NCBI GenBank assembly: GCA_963973795.1
Contig: CAXBAF010000010.1
Location: 1 to 64,000, forward strand
DNA length: 64,000 nt
Reading direction: 5' to 3'
Source of the DNA: UBA1926 sp002337215
GTDB lineage: Bacteria > Planctomycetota > Phycisphaerae > Phycisphaerales > UBA1924
The notes beneath the pieces were generated by a model. The model was not told the DNA's origin. It did not search any database and worked only from the letters and a program-made list of their open reading frames with translations. The number at the start of each line of letters is the position of its first letter. Within the stretch, counting starts at the first letter, position 1. Positions 32,247-40,758 of the stretch are shown here, piece by piece. The translations under genes and the position numbers were made by a program.

Positions 32247-34466
32247 TCAATCGCCGCGGCTCGCCATCCGTCCTGACGCGAGCGAGCTGAGCGACACGAG
32301 GATCGCGAAGCCCGCGATCGCCCCGGCGACCGCCGGCGACGGCGGGAGCAACACCCCGAACCGGGCAGCCGCGAACGCGAGCGCCACCATTCCAATCACC
32401 AGGACACCCAGCGAGATCGCCCGGGCACGGAACGCGAACGACCCGATCCCCGCGAACAGCACCCCGGCGACCCCAGCCCCGGCGGCGGTGAGCCGGATCG
32501 TGGTATCGGGCGCGGTCCGCACAACCGCACGGTCGTGCATCGTTTCGATCGCCTCGGCATGGACGTAACACGCGCCGAGGGTGCGCCCATCGGGGAGGGG
32601 TCGCAGTTCGCCGCTCCCCGGGAAGGTCGCGCCGATCACCGCGGTGCGACCGCCGACGCGTGCGTTGAGTTGCTCGATCGGCATCGTCAGCACCTCCTCG
32701 AAAGGGGTGGTCGCCGCGTCGAGAACGTGGTCGGGCGGGATCGAAAGGATGAGCCCCGCCGCCTCGTCGTCGGGAGCGAGACCGATGGCCGAGCCCTTCG
32801 GACCCGCGGGGAACCACTCCGAGACCTCGACGGCGAGCGGTCTGCCCTGGAACCTGGGCGAGCCGTCATCGCCGATGCTGAACCGTCGGATCTCCAGCTG
32901 ACCCGTCGCGTGTTTGGCTTCAAGAAAGAGACTCGCGTCGGGCGACCCGGCGAGCGCGAACGCCGCGGTGGAGAGCCCCGGGACCAGCACCCCGTCGCGG
33001 GGGCGCGCCGCCAGCACCGCACGCCAGGGCGCGCCTGCCCGTGTGACCGCGGCCCCCGCGGCGACGCCCGAGGCGGCCCGGTAGAGAACGGGATCAACCA
33101 GCGTCTCATCGATCGTCGAGGGCCAGGCCTTGTCCATCAGCACCACCGGGATGCGCGCGCCGCGGGCCCGCTCGATCGATTCGGCGAGGGGCGTCATGTC
33201 ATGCCCCTCGGCCGGGACGATCTGGATGTCCCACACGATCGCCTCCGCGCCGGCCTCGACGAGCCGGTCGGTGAGCGGCGCGAACAGGGGGCGCATGCCG
33301 CGGAGCGTGACGGCGGGTTGCCCACCGGTGAACGCCGGATTCCGGAGCGTCTCGTCGTCGATCGTCACCACGTGGATATGCCGGTAGGCGGGGTCGTCGC
33401 GCACGGGGGCGATCGCCGAGGCCGCGTTGATGAACATGTCGCAGACCGGGAGGAGCCCGCCCATGATCGGGAGCATCGCGGCGTAGCCGAGCACCCCGGC
33501 GATGAGAACAGCGACGCCGACGAGCAGCGGGTGGGCCGACCCGCTCGACACCCGCGCGGCCGGCGCTGCCCCGATCACCGTCTCGCTGACAACCAGTTCG
33601 TCACGGCACGCGCGCAGCGCGTCGCGCACGATCGCCGCGCTCGGCGTCCGCTGCGAAGGCTCGGATCTGAGCGCACCGTCGAGCACCCCGGCGACCGACG
33701 GCGGGATCTGGGGGTGCAGGTCTTCGAGGATCTCGAGCATGACCAGCGCGAGCGAGTAGATGTCGGTCCGGTGATCGAGCGCGAGCGGATCGCCACGCCG
33801 CTGCTCGGGGCTCATGTACTTGTACGTCCCGACGGGGTGCCCCCCCTCGGCGTCGATCGATTCGAACGCGCCGCGTGCCCCGGTCGGGAGGCTCAGCCCG
33901 AAGTCGATGATCTTGGGCTTCCCCTCGCTGTCCATGAGGATGTTGCCCGGCTTAAGGTCGCGGTGCAGGATGCCGCGCCGGTGGGCGTGGTCGAGAGCGT
34001 CGAACAGGGACTCGAACAGCTCGATCAGTGTGCCCATCGCGAGCCCGGCCTCGCGGCATGCGGACGAGATTGGGCGCGCGCCGACGATGTACTCCATCGC
34101 GATGTAGGGAACCAAAGCGCCGTCGTACTCGGCCTCGCCCGCGTCGTAGATGTGGGCGATCGCGGGATGGCGCAAGGCCGCGAGGGTGTCGCGTTCCTGG
34201 GCGAACCGGCGGCGCATCTCGGGGTCATCGACGGCGGCGGCGATGAGCTTGACCGCCACGGGCCGACCGAGCCGCTCGTGGGAGGCCTCGTAGACCACCC
34301 CCATGCCTCCGGCGCCGATCAGCCGCTTGAGGCGGTAGGGCCCGATCCGGCGCACATCCTCGCCCGCCGCGTCTGTGATCGGAGGCGGCGTGAACGTGGT
34401 CTCGTCCTGATCGCGCGGATCCGGCCGGGACGGCGGATCCCGAGGCTTGGGTGGATCATCTGGCAT
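32247..34466 (-). CDS. Ser/Thr protein kinase with CHASE2-like extracellular sensor
   Basis: 739 residues from the ATG at 34466. Residues ~40-310 are a PKN-type kinase: IGAGGMGVVYEA, VAVKL, HRDLKPGNIL, IDFGLSL and GTYKYMSPEQ; subdomains after the activation loop are shortened. A single TM helix follows (LLVGVAVLIAGVLGYAAMLP, ~325-345). The next ~300 residues carry CHASE2 marks (IHVVTIDDETLRNP; FAPLTDRLVEAGAEAIVWDIQI; VGGRTAVIGATFPGSGE). Three closing TM helices end the protein. This is the kinase-TM-CHASE2-3TM order seen in adenylate cyclases and kinases that sense unknown periplasmic signals. Confidence 0.9.
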   Translation of the reverse strand: MPDDPPKPRDPPSRPDPRDQDETTFTPPPITDAAGEDVRRIGPYRLKRLIGAGGMGVVYEASHERLGRPVAVKLIAAAVDDPEMRRRFAQERDTLAALRHPAIAHIYDAGEAEYDGALVPYIAMEYIVGARPISSACREAGLAMGTLIELFESLFDALDHAHRRGILHRDLKPGNILMDSEGKPKIIDFGLSLPTGARGAFESIDAEGGHPVGTYKYMSPEQRRGDPLALDHRTDIYSLALVMLEILEDLHPQIPPSVAGVLDGALRSEPSQRTPSAAIVRDALRACRDELVVSETVIGAAPAARVSSGSAHPLLVGVAVLIAGVLGYAAMLPIMGGLLPVCDMFINAASAIAPVRDDPAYRHIHVVTIDDETLRNPAFTGGQPAVTLRGMRPLFAPLTDRLVEAGAEAIVWDIQIVPAEGHDMTPLAESIERARGARIPVVLMDKAWPSTIDETLVDPVLYRAASGVAAGAAVTRAGAPWRAVLAARPRDGVLVPGLSTAAFALAGSPDASLFLEAKHATGQLEIRRFSIGDDGSPRFQGRPLAVEVSEWFPAGPKGSAIGLAPDDEAAGLILSIPPDHVLDAATTPFEEVLTMPIEQLNARVGGRTAVIGATFPGSGELRPLPDGRTLGACYVHAEAIETMHDRAVVRTAPDTTIRLTAAGAGVAGVLFAGIGSFAFRARAISLGVLVIGMVALAFAAARFGVLLPPSPAVAGAIAGFAILVSLSSLASGRMASRGD

Positions 34467-34544
34467 CGGGCGCGAGTGTACATCCCCGGGCCCGATGCCC
34501 GCGCTGGTCGCTGTTACGCGACGGTCTGCGGCTGGCAAGCAGCG

Positions 34545-36053
34545 TCAGTCGAGTTCGACCTCGACGGTGCCCCGCATCCGGCCTCGCACGAGCTCGACCG
34601 TCGCGGCCTGGAGCGCCCGTTCGACGTTGCGACGCAGGCCGTCGGTGTCGCCGACACGCTCGCCGTCGACCTCGGTGAGGATGTCTCCCGATTCGATCCC
34701 CGCGTCGGCGGCGGGCGTGCCGGGCTGCACCTCGAGGACATAGACACCGGGGATGTGCCGGCGGTATCCCAGACGCTCGCTGGTCTCGCGGGTCATCTCG
34801 CGGACGATCACGCCGAGCTCGTTGATCACCTCGCCGTCGAGCTGCGCGGCGCGGACGGTTGAATAGTCGGCGACCGTCGCCCGGATGGGCCGCGTGCGCC
34901 CGCCCCTGAGAATCTCGATCGACATCACCGAGCCGGGCTCGGTGAGCGAGATCAGGTTCCGCAGGCGGTTGAGCCCCCCCACCACCTCACGCCCATCGAT
35001 CGAGAGCACGATGTCGCCCTCCTGCAGCCCCGATTCGGCCGCGGGAGTCCCGGGCTGCACGAAGCCGACCGAGACGCCCACGCCCGGTTCGAGCCCGAAC
35101 CGAAGCCTCTCTTCGGGTGAGAGATCGATCATCTCGACACCCAGATAGCCCCGGCGGACCCGGCCGTAATCCACGATCGACTCGACAACACGCTCGGCGA
35201 TGGCGCTGGGGATCGCGAAGCCGAGCCCCGCGGACTGCCGGGTTGCGCTGATGATCGCGGAGTTGATGCCCACGACCTCGCCCGCGAGGTTGATGAGCGG
35301 GCCGCCCGAGTTGCCGGGATTGATCGCCGCGTCGGTCTGGATGAACTCCTGGTAGCCCGACTCCATCGGGTTCTGGCTGATGGACCGCCCCTTCGCGCTG
35401 ACGATGCCGGCGGTGACGGTCGAGTCGAGCCCGAAGGGGCTGCCCAGCGCGAGCACCCACTCGCCGACGCGGAGCGCGTCGCTGTCGCCGAACGGGGCGG
35501 CGACCAAGCCGTCGGCCTTGATCCGGAGAACCGCGAGGTCGGTGGATTCGTCGGACCCGACCAGCTGCGCCTCGATCTCACGACCGTCATCGAGCCGGAC
35601 GACGAGCAGATCGCCGTCCTTGATGACGTGGTGATTGGTGACCACGAGCCCCTCATCGGCGTCGATGACGACGCCCGAGCCGAGCCCGTTGGGGCGGAGC
35701 TCGGGGTCACCCACGCTGAAGCGCCTGCCGAAGAAGTCCTGTCGGTACCGCTGGATCAACGCCTTGGTGGTGATATGCACGACGGACGTCTCGACCTGCT
35801 CGGCGGCGTGCTCGAAGGCGTTCGAGAGCGCGTTCGCGTAGCGGAGATCGGCCTCGATCTCGGAGCCGGGCTGGGTCGCGGCGTGCGCCACGGCGGCGTC
35901 GGTCGAGCCGGCGACGGCCGCGGATGGAGCGGCGACGAGGCCGGCAAACAGACCGGTGAGCACCACGGCACGCGCGAGCGAGCCGATGCTCCGTCGAGTT
36001 TCGTGACGATCTGCACAACGAACCGCACCACAAACAGCGCTTCGGGACTTCAT
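34545..36053 (-). CDS. HtrA/DegP-type periplasmic serine protease
   Basis: 502 residues, start at 36053 with GGAGGT eight bases upstream. After a signal/anchor helix (AVVLTGLFAGLVAAPSAAVA) comes a trypsin-like domain with H142 (TNHHVI), D172 (STDLAVL) and S249 (GNSGGPL). Two PDZ domains follow, near residues 320-400 (GDIVLSIDGREV) and 430-502 (GDILTEVDGERV). It degrades or refolds damaged envelope proteins. The kinase-CHASE2 gene follows 78 bases downstream on the same strand, so one stress response may involve both. Confidence 0.93.
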   Translation of the reverse strand: MKSRSAVCGAVRCADRHETRRSIGSLARAVVLTGLFAGLVAAPSAAVAGSTDAAVAHAATQPGSEIEADLRYANALSNAFEHAAEQVETSVVHITTKALIQRYRQDFFGRRFSVGDPELRPNGLGSGVVIDADEGLVVTNHHVIKDGDLLVVRLDDGREIEAQLVGSDESTDLAVLRIKADGLVAAPFGDSDALRVGEWVLALGSPFGLDSTVTAGIVSAKGRSISQNPMESGYQEFIQTDAAINPGNSGGPLINLAGEVVGINSAIISATRQSAGLGFAIPSAIAERVVESIVDYGRVRRGYLGVEMIDLSPEERLRFGLEPGVGVSVGFVQPGTPAAESGLQEGDIVLSIDGREVVGGLNRLRNLISLTEPGSVMSIEILRGGRTRPIRATVADYSTVRAAQLDGEVINELGVIVREMTRETSERLGYRRHIPGVYVLEVQPGTPAADAGIESGDILTEVDGERVGDTDGLRRNVERALQAATVELVRGRMRGTVEVELD

Positions 36054-36204
36054 CAATGGGTACCTCCACATGTCGTGCCCCCGGCTGAACCTGCGTGCCA
36101 ACCGAATCACCCTCTGGGCGGCTCGGCGGGGCCTTCAACGGGTATACGGGAAACCGCCCCGCGGGGTTCAGGCCCCGGGTCGGAGGGGCGTGCGTGCGGG
36201 GAAC

Positions 36205-36672
36205 TCAGACGCCGAACTCCGCCCAGGACGAAGATGTTTCCGTGAGCCGGACGCGTTCGAGCGTCAGGCCCTCCGGGAAGCGGTACTCGTGGCCCTGTGG
36301 GTCTTTGAGCACCCGTCCGTCGGCGATCGCGGCGGTGACCTCCTCGAAGATCCGCCGCGCCATGACCTCTGTGGTCGGGTCTTCGCCATCGAAAACGACG
36401 ACCCGGCTCGCCATCCCCCCCTCGATCAGCTCTTTGGCGAACGGGTCGCCCGCGTTGAGCGCCATCGAGTGGTCGAAGCGGTCGAGCAGATCGCCGACGG
36501 CCAGCTTGATCGCCTTGAAATCGCAGACCATGTCGTTGTCGTCGAGGTGATCGCTCGAGACCACGACATCCACCCGGCGGGAGTGGCCGTGGGGGTAGCG
36601 GCAACGGCCGGGATGCTTGCTGAGCATGTGCCCGCTCTCGACTTCAAACGATTTACAGACGCGGTACCGCAT
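36205..36672 (-). CDS. queD: 6-carboxytetrahydropterin synthase / PTPS family
   Basis: 155 residues from the ATG at 36672. The zinc ligands H15, H28 and H30 and the catalytic cysteine C24 are in one block (GHMLSKHPGRCRYPHGHS). FDHSMAL and the late TETSSSWAEF complete the active site. The long insertion around residues 72-90 is unusual. QueD makes 6-carboxytetrahydropterin for queuosine; related PTPS enzymes serve pterin synthesis. No other queuosine gene is adjacent, so the exact product is inferred. Confidence 0.88.
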   Translation of the reverse strand: MRYRVCKSFEVESGHMLSKHPGRCRYPHGHSRRVDVVVSSDHLDDNDMVCDFKAIKLAVGDLLDRFDHSMALNAGDPFAKELIEGGMASRVVVFDGEDPTTEVMARRIFEEVTAAIADGRVLKDPQGHEYRFPEGLTLERVRLTETSSSWAEFGV

Positions 36673-36914
36673 GGGGGGGACAATAGGGAGGCTTTCTCGC
36701 CGCCAGTGTGCGGCTCGGGGGCATCTTGGGCGATGAGAGGCGTGGTCGGACCGCGGGCGCTTGTCTCGCCCATCGGAGCGCCTATTCTTGAGGTTCCCCG
36801 CGGGAGGCGGGAGGGCGGTGCGCCGTGGTGGGCGGGCCGGCCGATGAGAATCACAGAGCAACGGGTCGGATGTCGCCCGCGACATCCGAATCCACCTGAC
36901 AGAGGCTGAACAGA

Positions 36915-37286
36915 ATGCCGACGATCAACCAGCTTGTCCGCAAGCCCCGCAAGACGCCCAAGTTCAAGTCCAAGGTCCGCGACCTTGAGAAGAGCCCGCA
37001 GCGTCGCGGCGTCTGCCTGCAGGTGAAGACCACGACCCCCAAGAAGCCGAACTCCGCGCTGCGGAAGATCGCCCGTGTGCGTCTTTCCAACGGCAAGGAA
37101 GTCACCGCCTACATCGGCGGCGAGGGCCACAACCTGCAGGAGCACTCCATCGTGCTCGTCCGCGGCGGCCGAGTCCGGGACCTCCCGGGTGTCCGGTACC
37201 ACGTCGTCCGCGGCTCGCTGGACACGCTGGGCGTGGACGGCCGCAAGCAGGGCCGCTCGAAGTACGGCGCCAAGAAGGGCAAGTAA
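36915..37286 (+). CDS. rpsL: Ribosomal protein S12
   Basis: 123 residues, full length. MPTINQLVRKPRK start, TTTPKKPNSALRKIARVRL (the streptomycin-site region, with lysine at PKKPN), GGRVRDLPGVRYHVVRG with the conserved PGVRYH loop, and the usual basic end RSKYGAKKGK. Decoding-centre protein of the 30S subunit. GAGG lies nine bases upstream of the ATG. First gene of a two-gene str-type operon with rpsG. Confidence 0.98.
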   Translation: MPTINQLVRKPRKTPKFKSKVRDLEKSPQRRGVCLQVKTTTPKKPNSALRKIARVRLSNGKEVTAYIGGEGHNLQEHSIVLVRGGRVRDLPGVRYHVVRGSLDTLGVDGRKQGRSKYGAKKGK

Positions 37287-37293
37287 GAAAGGC

Positions 37294-37351
37294 ATTGGGC
37301 ACTAGAGCCCAATCCAAAAACGAGTGCCTAGTGCCTTGTGCCTAGTGCCTC
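37294..37351 (+). repeat. Hairpin plus heptamer repeats between rpsL and rpsG
   Basis: ATTGGGC (37294-37300) pairs with GCCCAAT (37307-37313). Four head-to-tail heptamers GTGCCTN follow at 37324-37351. GGCACTAG at 37298-37305 is also complementary to CTAGTGCC at 37328-37335, so two alternative RNA structures are possible. Confidence 0.7.
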
Positions 37352-37456
37352 TCACATATGGCAAGTAATCCGAGGCCCCCGGCAGGGCGCTCGGGTGAAC
37401 AGAAGGCCGGCTCGGGGATGACCCGGGTCGGCGGATGAGCCCCAAGGAGAATCGCT

Positions 37457-37951
37457 ATGGCCGGCCGCATCACCATGTCCGAAGACCAGCTCCGCCCCGA
37501 TCCCGTCTACAACGACGAGGTTCTGGCGAAGTTCATCAACTGCATCATGTACGACGGCAAGAAGTCGCGTGCCCAGCGCGTGATGTACGACGCGATCGCC
37601 AAGATCGACGAGCGGCTCGCCCGCTCGCCCGCCGAGGACAAGCCCGAGAACGGGCTCGCCGTCTTCCGCATCGCGATCGAGAACGTCAAGCCGTTCGTCG
37701 AGGTCCGCAGCAAGCGGATCGGTGGTGCGAACTACCAGGTGCCGATCCAGGTCAACAAGAAGCGTCAGCAGTCGCTCGCGTTCCGCTGGATCATCCTGGC
37801 CGCCCGCGCCGACAAGGGTCGCCCGATGGCCGAGCGCCTCGCCGAGGAACTGATCATGGCCGCGAAGGGCGAGGGCAAGGCGATGACCACCCGCGACCAG
37901 ACGCACCGCATGGCCGAGGCGAACAAGGCGTTCAGCCACTTCGCACGCTAA
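37457..37951 (+). CDS. rpsG: Ribosomal protein S7
   Basis: 164 residues, a few longer than the usual 155-157. The core is complete: PDPVYNDEVLAKFINCIMYDGKKS, ENVKPFVEVRSKRIGGANYQVP, the RQQSLAFRWIILAAR motif and the end MAEANKAFSHFAR. It nucleates assembly of the 30S head and is a translational repressor of the str operon in other bacteria. AAGGAG precedes the ATG. fusA and tuf, the usual followers, are absent; a strong terminator comes next. Confidence 0.98.
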   Translation: MAGRITMSEDQLRPDPVYNDEVLAKFINCIMYDGKKSRAQRVMYDAIAKIDERLARSPAEDKPENGLAVFRIAIENVKPFVEVRSKRIGGANYQVPIQVNKKRQQSLAFRWIILAARADKGRPMAERLAEELIMAAKGEGKAMTTRDQTHRMAEANKAFSHFAR

Positions 37952-37981
37952 GCGACGCGGACCAACATCCATATCACAAAG

Positions 37982-38007
37982 ACCCCTCGCGCGAGCGAGG
38001 GGTTTTT
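37982..38007 (+). terminator. Intrinsic terminator after rpsG
   Basis: ACCCCTCGC (37982-37990) pairs with GCGAGGGGT (37995-38003) around GCGA, followed by TTTT. It ends the rpsL-rpsG transcript 30 bases after the stop. Confidence 0.9.
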
Positions 38008-38048
38008 CGTTGCACCCGCCAAATCACAAGAACATCGTCATCGCCGAT

Positions 38049-38249
38049 TCAGCAGATCTTCTTGCCGTCCTTGCCCGACTGGAGCTTCTTGACCTGCTCG
38101 ATCATGTCGGCACCGCAGACCAGGTGCAGCGTGAACGCACCGAGCAGCACCACCCACCAGGGCAACAGCCCGATCCCGGGGTTTCCGATCACAGCGGCGA
38201 GGGTGTCGTCGAAGGTCCACCAGAGCGCAAAGCCGAATATCCACATCAT
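38049..38249 (-). CDS. Small two-helix membrane protein
   Basis: 66 residues from the ATG at 38249 with AAGGGG upstream. Two hydrophobic segments (MMWIFGFALWWTF and WWVVLLGAFTLHLVC) and a basic end (KKLQSGKDGKKIC). No family was recognised. It follows thiL on the same strand by 105 bases and converges on the rpsG terminator. Confidence 0.55.
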   Translation of the reverse strand: MMWIFGFALWWTFDDTLAAVIGNPGIGLLPWWVVLLGAFTLHLVCGADMIEQVKKLQSGKDGKKIC

Positions 38250-38354
38250 GCGTTGTTCCCCTTGCGAGCCCACGAAACGTCAACACCGGAGCGTTGTGCG
38301 CGGGCCTCTCCGAGATGTATTGGGAAAAGGGCGAGCACGTTTCCAAACCTGAGG

Positions 38355-39308
38355 TCAGTTGCGCCCGTGATCCCATCCCAGTTCGCCCGCGTCGTGTTCG
38401 ACGCCGTGCGGGTCGATGATCGTCGCGCCGGGTTGCTCGCCGTCTCGGCACGCGCGCACGCGTCCGATCGGCCCGATGAGCGGCGGGTCGGCACAGAACG
38501 GCGGCGCATCGACCTCGGGATGCCGCGGCGCGCAGCAGATCAGCAGTTCGTAGTCCTCGCCCTCGCTCACGGCCTCGCGCCACGAATCGCAGCGGTGGCT
38601 GATCGGGAGCCGAGCCGCGTCGATCTCCAGGCGGACTCCCGAGGCAACGCCGACGCGGTTCGCGTCGCGTCCCAGTCCATCGGAGAGGTCGATCATCGCG
38701 TGGGCTTTCTTTGACGCCGACGCCGCGAGGCCCGCGTCCACCCGCGGCTCGAACCGCAGGTGCCAGCCGCTCTCGAAACTCCCGCCGACCTGCCCGGTGA
38801 GCCAGATCTCGTCGTGCGCGCGCGCGCCCGACCGGAGCACGGGCTCGGTCCCATCATTCATCCTCCCCGCGGCCGTCACCGTGAGCGAGAGCGGATTGCC
38901 CTTCGGCCCGAACGCGATATCGCCCCCGATGAGCGGGCAGCCGAAGTGCCTCGCCCACATCGCCATCGCGTCGAAGAGTTCGTCGCCGTGCGCGTAGCCG
39001 TCGGGGAGGATCCCCGTCGCGAGCCCCCAGGCGGGGCGGGCCCCCATCGCGGCGAGGTCGGACACCGCCCGGGCGACGGACTTGCGGGCGACGTGATCGA
39101 GGTCCGTCCCAAGCTCGTAGTGTCGCCCCTCAACCAACTGATCGACCCCGATGACGAGCAGGCCGCCGGGGCTGTCGTCCGTTCCGGGCTCGCGGATCAC
39201 CGCGCAGTCATCGCCGGGCCCAACGACGATCTCGCCGAAATGCCCGGCGAGGTTGGTCAGGTCGCGGGAGCGGTCGCGGATGTGTGCAAGCAGGTCGGCC
39301 TCGGACAT
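38355..39308 (-). CDS. thiL: Thiamine-monophosphate kinase
   Basis: 317 residues. Phosphorylates thiamine monophosphate to the active diphosphate. PurM/ThiL fold with VVGPGDDCAVI (GDD metal site) near residue 29, GVDQLVEGRHY, RAVSDLAAMGARP near 80, GGDIAFG near 128, and MIDLSDGLGRD near 205. The late EDYELLIC motif is typical of ThiL. Divergent from the HEAT-like protein gene with a 39-base spacer, which must hold both promoters. Confidence 0.93.
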   Translation of the reverse strand: MSEADLLAHIRDRSRDLTNLAGHFGEIVVGPGDDCAVIREPGTDDSPGGLLVIGVDQLVEGRHYELGTDLDHVARKSVARAVSDLAAMGARPAWGLATGILPDGYAHGDELFDAMAMWARHFGCPLIGGDIAFGPKGNPLSLTVTAAGRMNDGTEPVLRSGARAHDEIWLTGQVGGSFESGWHLRFEPRVDAGLAASASKKAHAMIDLSDGLGRDANRVGVASGVRLEIDAARLPISHRCDSWREAVSEGEDYELLICCAPRHPEVDAPPFCADPPLIGPIGRVRACRDGEQPGATIIDPHGVEHDAGELGWDHGRN

Positions 39309-39347
39309 GCGTGATTGTTAGGCGACCCGGCCGGGTACGCTGGAGGC

Positions 39348-39878
39348 ATGCCACCGCCGACGCTCCAAGCCGACCTCGCGTCGTGGGACGGGAAACACGC
39401 CGACGCGATCCGTGCGGTCTATGAGCGGCAGGCCGTGAAGCGGGGCTTCGTCGGTTCGCTGATCCGCCTCGCGGGAGAGACCGCCATCGAGGTCGCCGCG
39501 TCGTGGCTGATCAAACATCATCTTGAGCAGAAGGAGTCGGGCAACGCGCTCTCCGAATCGCAGGCCGAGGCGTTCTACCGGTCCGCCGCCCGGTTCGAGC
39601 ACTGGGCCGCCCGCCTGCACGCGCTGCAGATCATGGAGCACGCCCCGGTTCCGGCCGAGTCGGTCCGGGACGCGAAACGGCTGGTCGAGCGGTGCCTGGC
39701 CGACGAGAACAAGTTCGTGCGCGCATGGGCGTACAGCGGCTTCGCCCGCCTGGCCGAAGCGCACCCTCGGTACCGAGCCGAGGCGGAGGCGCTGCTGGCG
39801 GACGCGGAGGCGAGTGAGTCGGCGGCGTCGGTGCGGGCGCGGATTCGGCGGATAAGGGCGAGATGGGATTCAGGGTGA
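39348..39878 (+). CDS. Helical protein with HEAT-like C-terminal part
   Basis: 176 residues from the ATG at 39348; a GGAGG lies very close upstream (spacing one base), so the real start could be a nearby alternative. The sequence is all-helical and rich in A, R and E. Residues ~85-165 (RFEHWAARLHALQIMEH, KRLVERCLADENKFVRAWAYSGFARLAEAHP) resemble HEAT-type repeats with the V-R-A-W-A-Y pattern, so it may be a protein-protein interaction module. Function is unknown. The gene at 39900 follows after 21 bases in the same direction. Confidence 0.6.
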   Translation: MPPPTLQADLASWDGKHADAIRAVYERQAVKRGFVGSLIRLAGETAIEVAASWLIKHHLEQKESGNALSESQAEAFYRSAARFEHWAARLHALQIMEHAPVPAESVRDAKRLVERCLADENKFVRAWAYSGFARLAEAHPRYRAEAEALLADAEASESAASVRARIRRIRARWDSG

Positions 39879-39899
39879 TTCCGGTATGCTTCCGCCGAG

Positions 39900-40679
39900 A
39901 TGAACGAGACCGATCCCAATCCAGCCGACATCGAGGTGCGCTACAGCCTCACAATCGAGACCTATCTCCGCGCAATCGCGGATTGGGTGCTCGACGACAA
40001 GTTCATACCGCACGCCAGGAAGTACCGGACCGCTCTGCTAATGCGGTGGTTCTGGTGGATTCTGATCGGGTCGTTCGGCGTTTACTGGTTCCTCAGGGCG
40101 AACAACTCGCCGGGCCTCACCGCCGACATCAGGATCCTCTGCGCCGGGTTGGGCCTGATCGTTTTCGCGGGCGTCGTGATTCCGAAGCTCTCCCTCACCC
40201 GAACCCGCAAGGCGATGGCGAAACACACCGTGATGGAGTATCGCAATTCGGTCGCCCCCCATCTGTTCTCGCCGACAGTGCTCAGGCTCGACCCGCACGG
40301 AATCGAGACGACGGACTCGCTGCGGACCACGAGGATCGCGTGGGCCGGCGTGGTCCGCGCGACGCGCACGCGGTCGGCCCTGTTCATCGAAACCGCCGAC
40401 GACAACGGACCGATCGTCCCGCTCGAGGACCTCGATGACGGCACCGTCGCAGCGATCGAGGACATGATCGCCTCGCGGGCCGGTGGGGCCGACGCCGAGG
40501 AAAAGATCCTCATCCGGGTGCTGCAGGATCGCGACCTGCTGTGCCCGCAGTGCAAGTATCAGTGCAGGGGCGTCGCGGCGGCCCGCTGCCCCGAGTGCGG
40601 CCGGGCGATCGTCAAAGAAGACTTCATCATGACCGACGCCGCGGCGCAGATCGTGATTCGCGAGCATCTCGGCGTCTAA
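39900..40679 (+). CDS. YcxB-like membrane protein with zinc ribbon
   Basis: 259 residues. Two hydrophobic helices (WFWWILIGSFGVYWFL, ~49-64; ILCAGLGLIVFAGVVIP, ~79-95) are followed by a beta-rich cytoplasmic part (residues ~125-190) containing GIETTDSLRTTRIAWAGVVRA, which resembles the YcxB-like domain. Residues ~217-240 are a CPQCKYQCRGVAAARCPECG four-cysteine ribbon. Function is unknown; probably one transcript with the preceding HEAT-like gene. Confidence 0.65.
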   Translation: MNETDPNPADIEVRYSLTIETYLRAIADWVLDDKFIPHARKYRTALLMRWFWWILIGSFGVYWFLRANNSPGLTADIRILCAGLGLIVFAGVVIPKLSLTRTRKAMAKHTVMEYRNSVAPHLFSPTVLRLDPHGIETTDSLRTTRIAWAGVVRATRTRSALFIETADDNGPIVPLEDLDDGTVAAIEDMIASRAGGADAEEKILIRVLQDRDLLCPQCKYQCRGVAAARCPECGRAIVKEDFIMTDAAAQIVIREHLGV

Positions 40680-40758
40680 CGGGAGCGGTTGCACCCCGGC
40701 CCGTCGCTCACGCTCTGGGCTCTTTCGTGCGTGTGTGCCGATAGGGTGGGGATCGTCG

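Noticed and set aside
37982..38003. Hairpin after rpsG considered as an S7 regulatory site
   Set aside because: It is a GC stem directly followed by T's and lies after the last gene, so it is an ordinary terminator.
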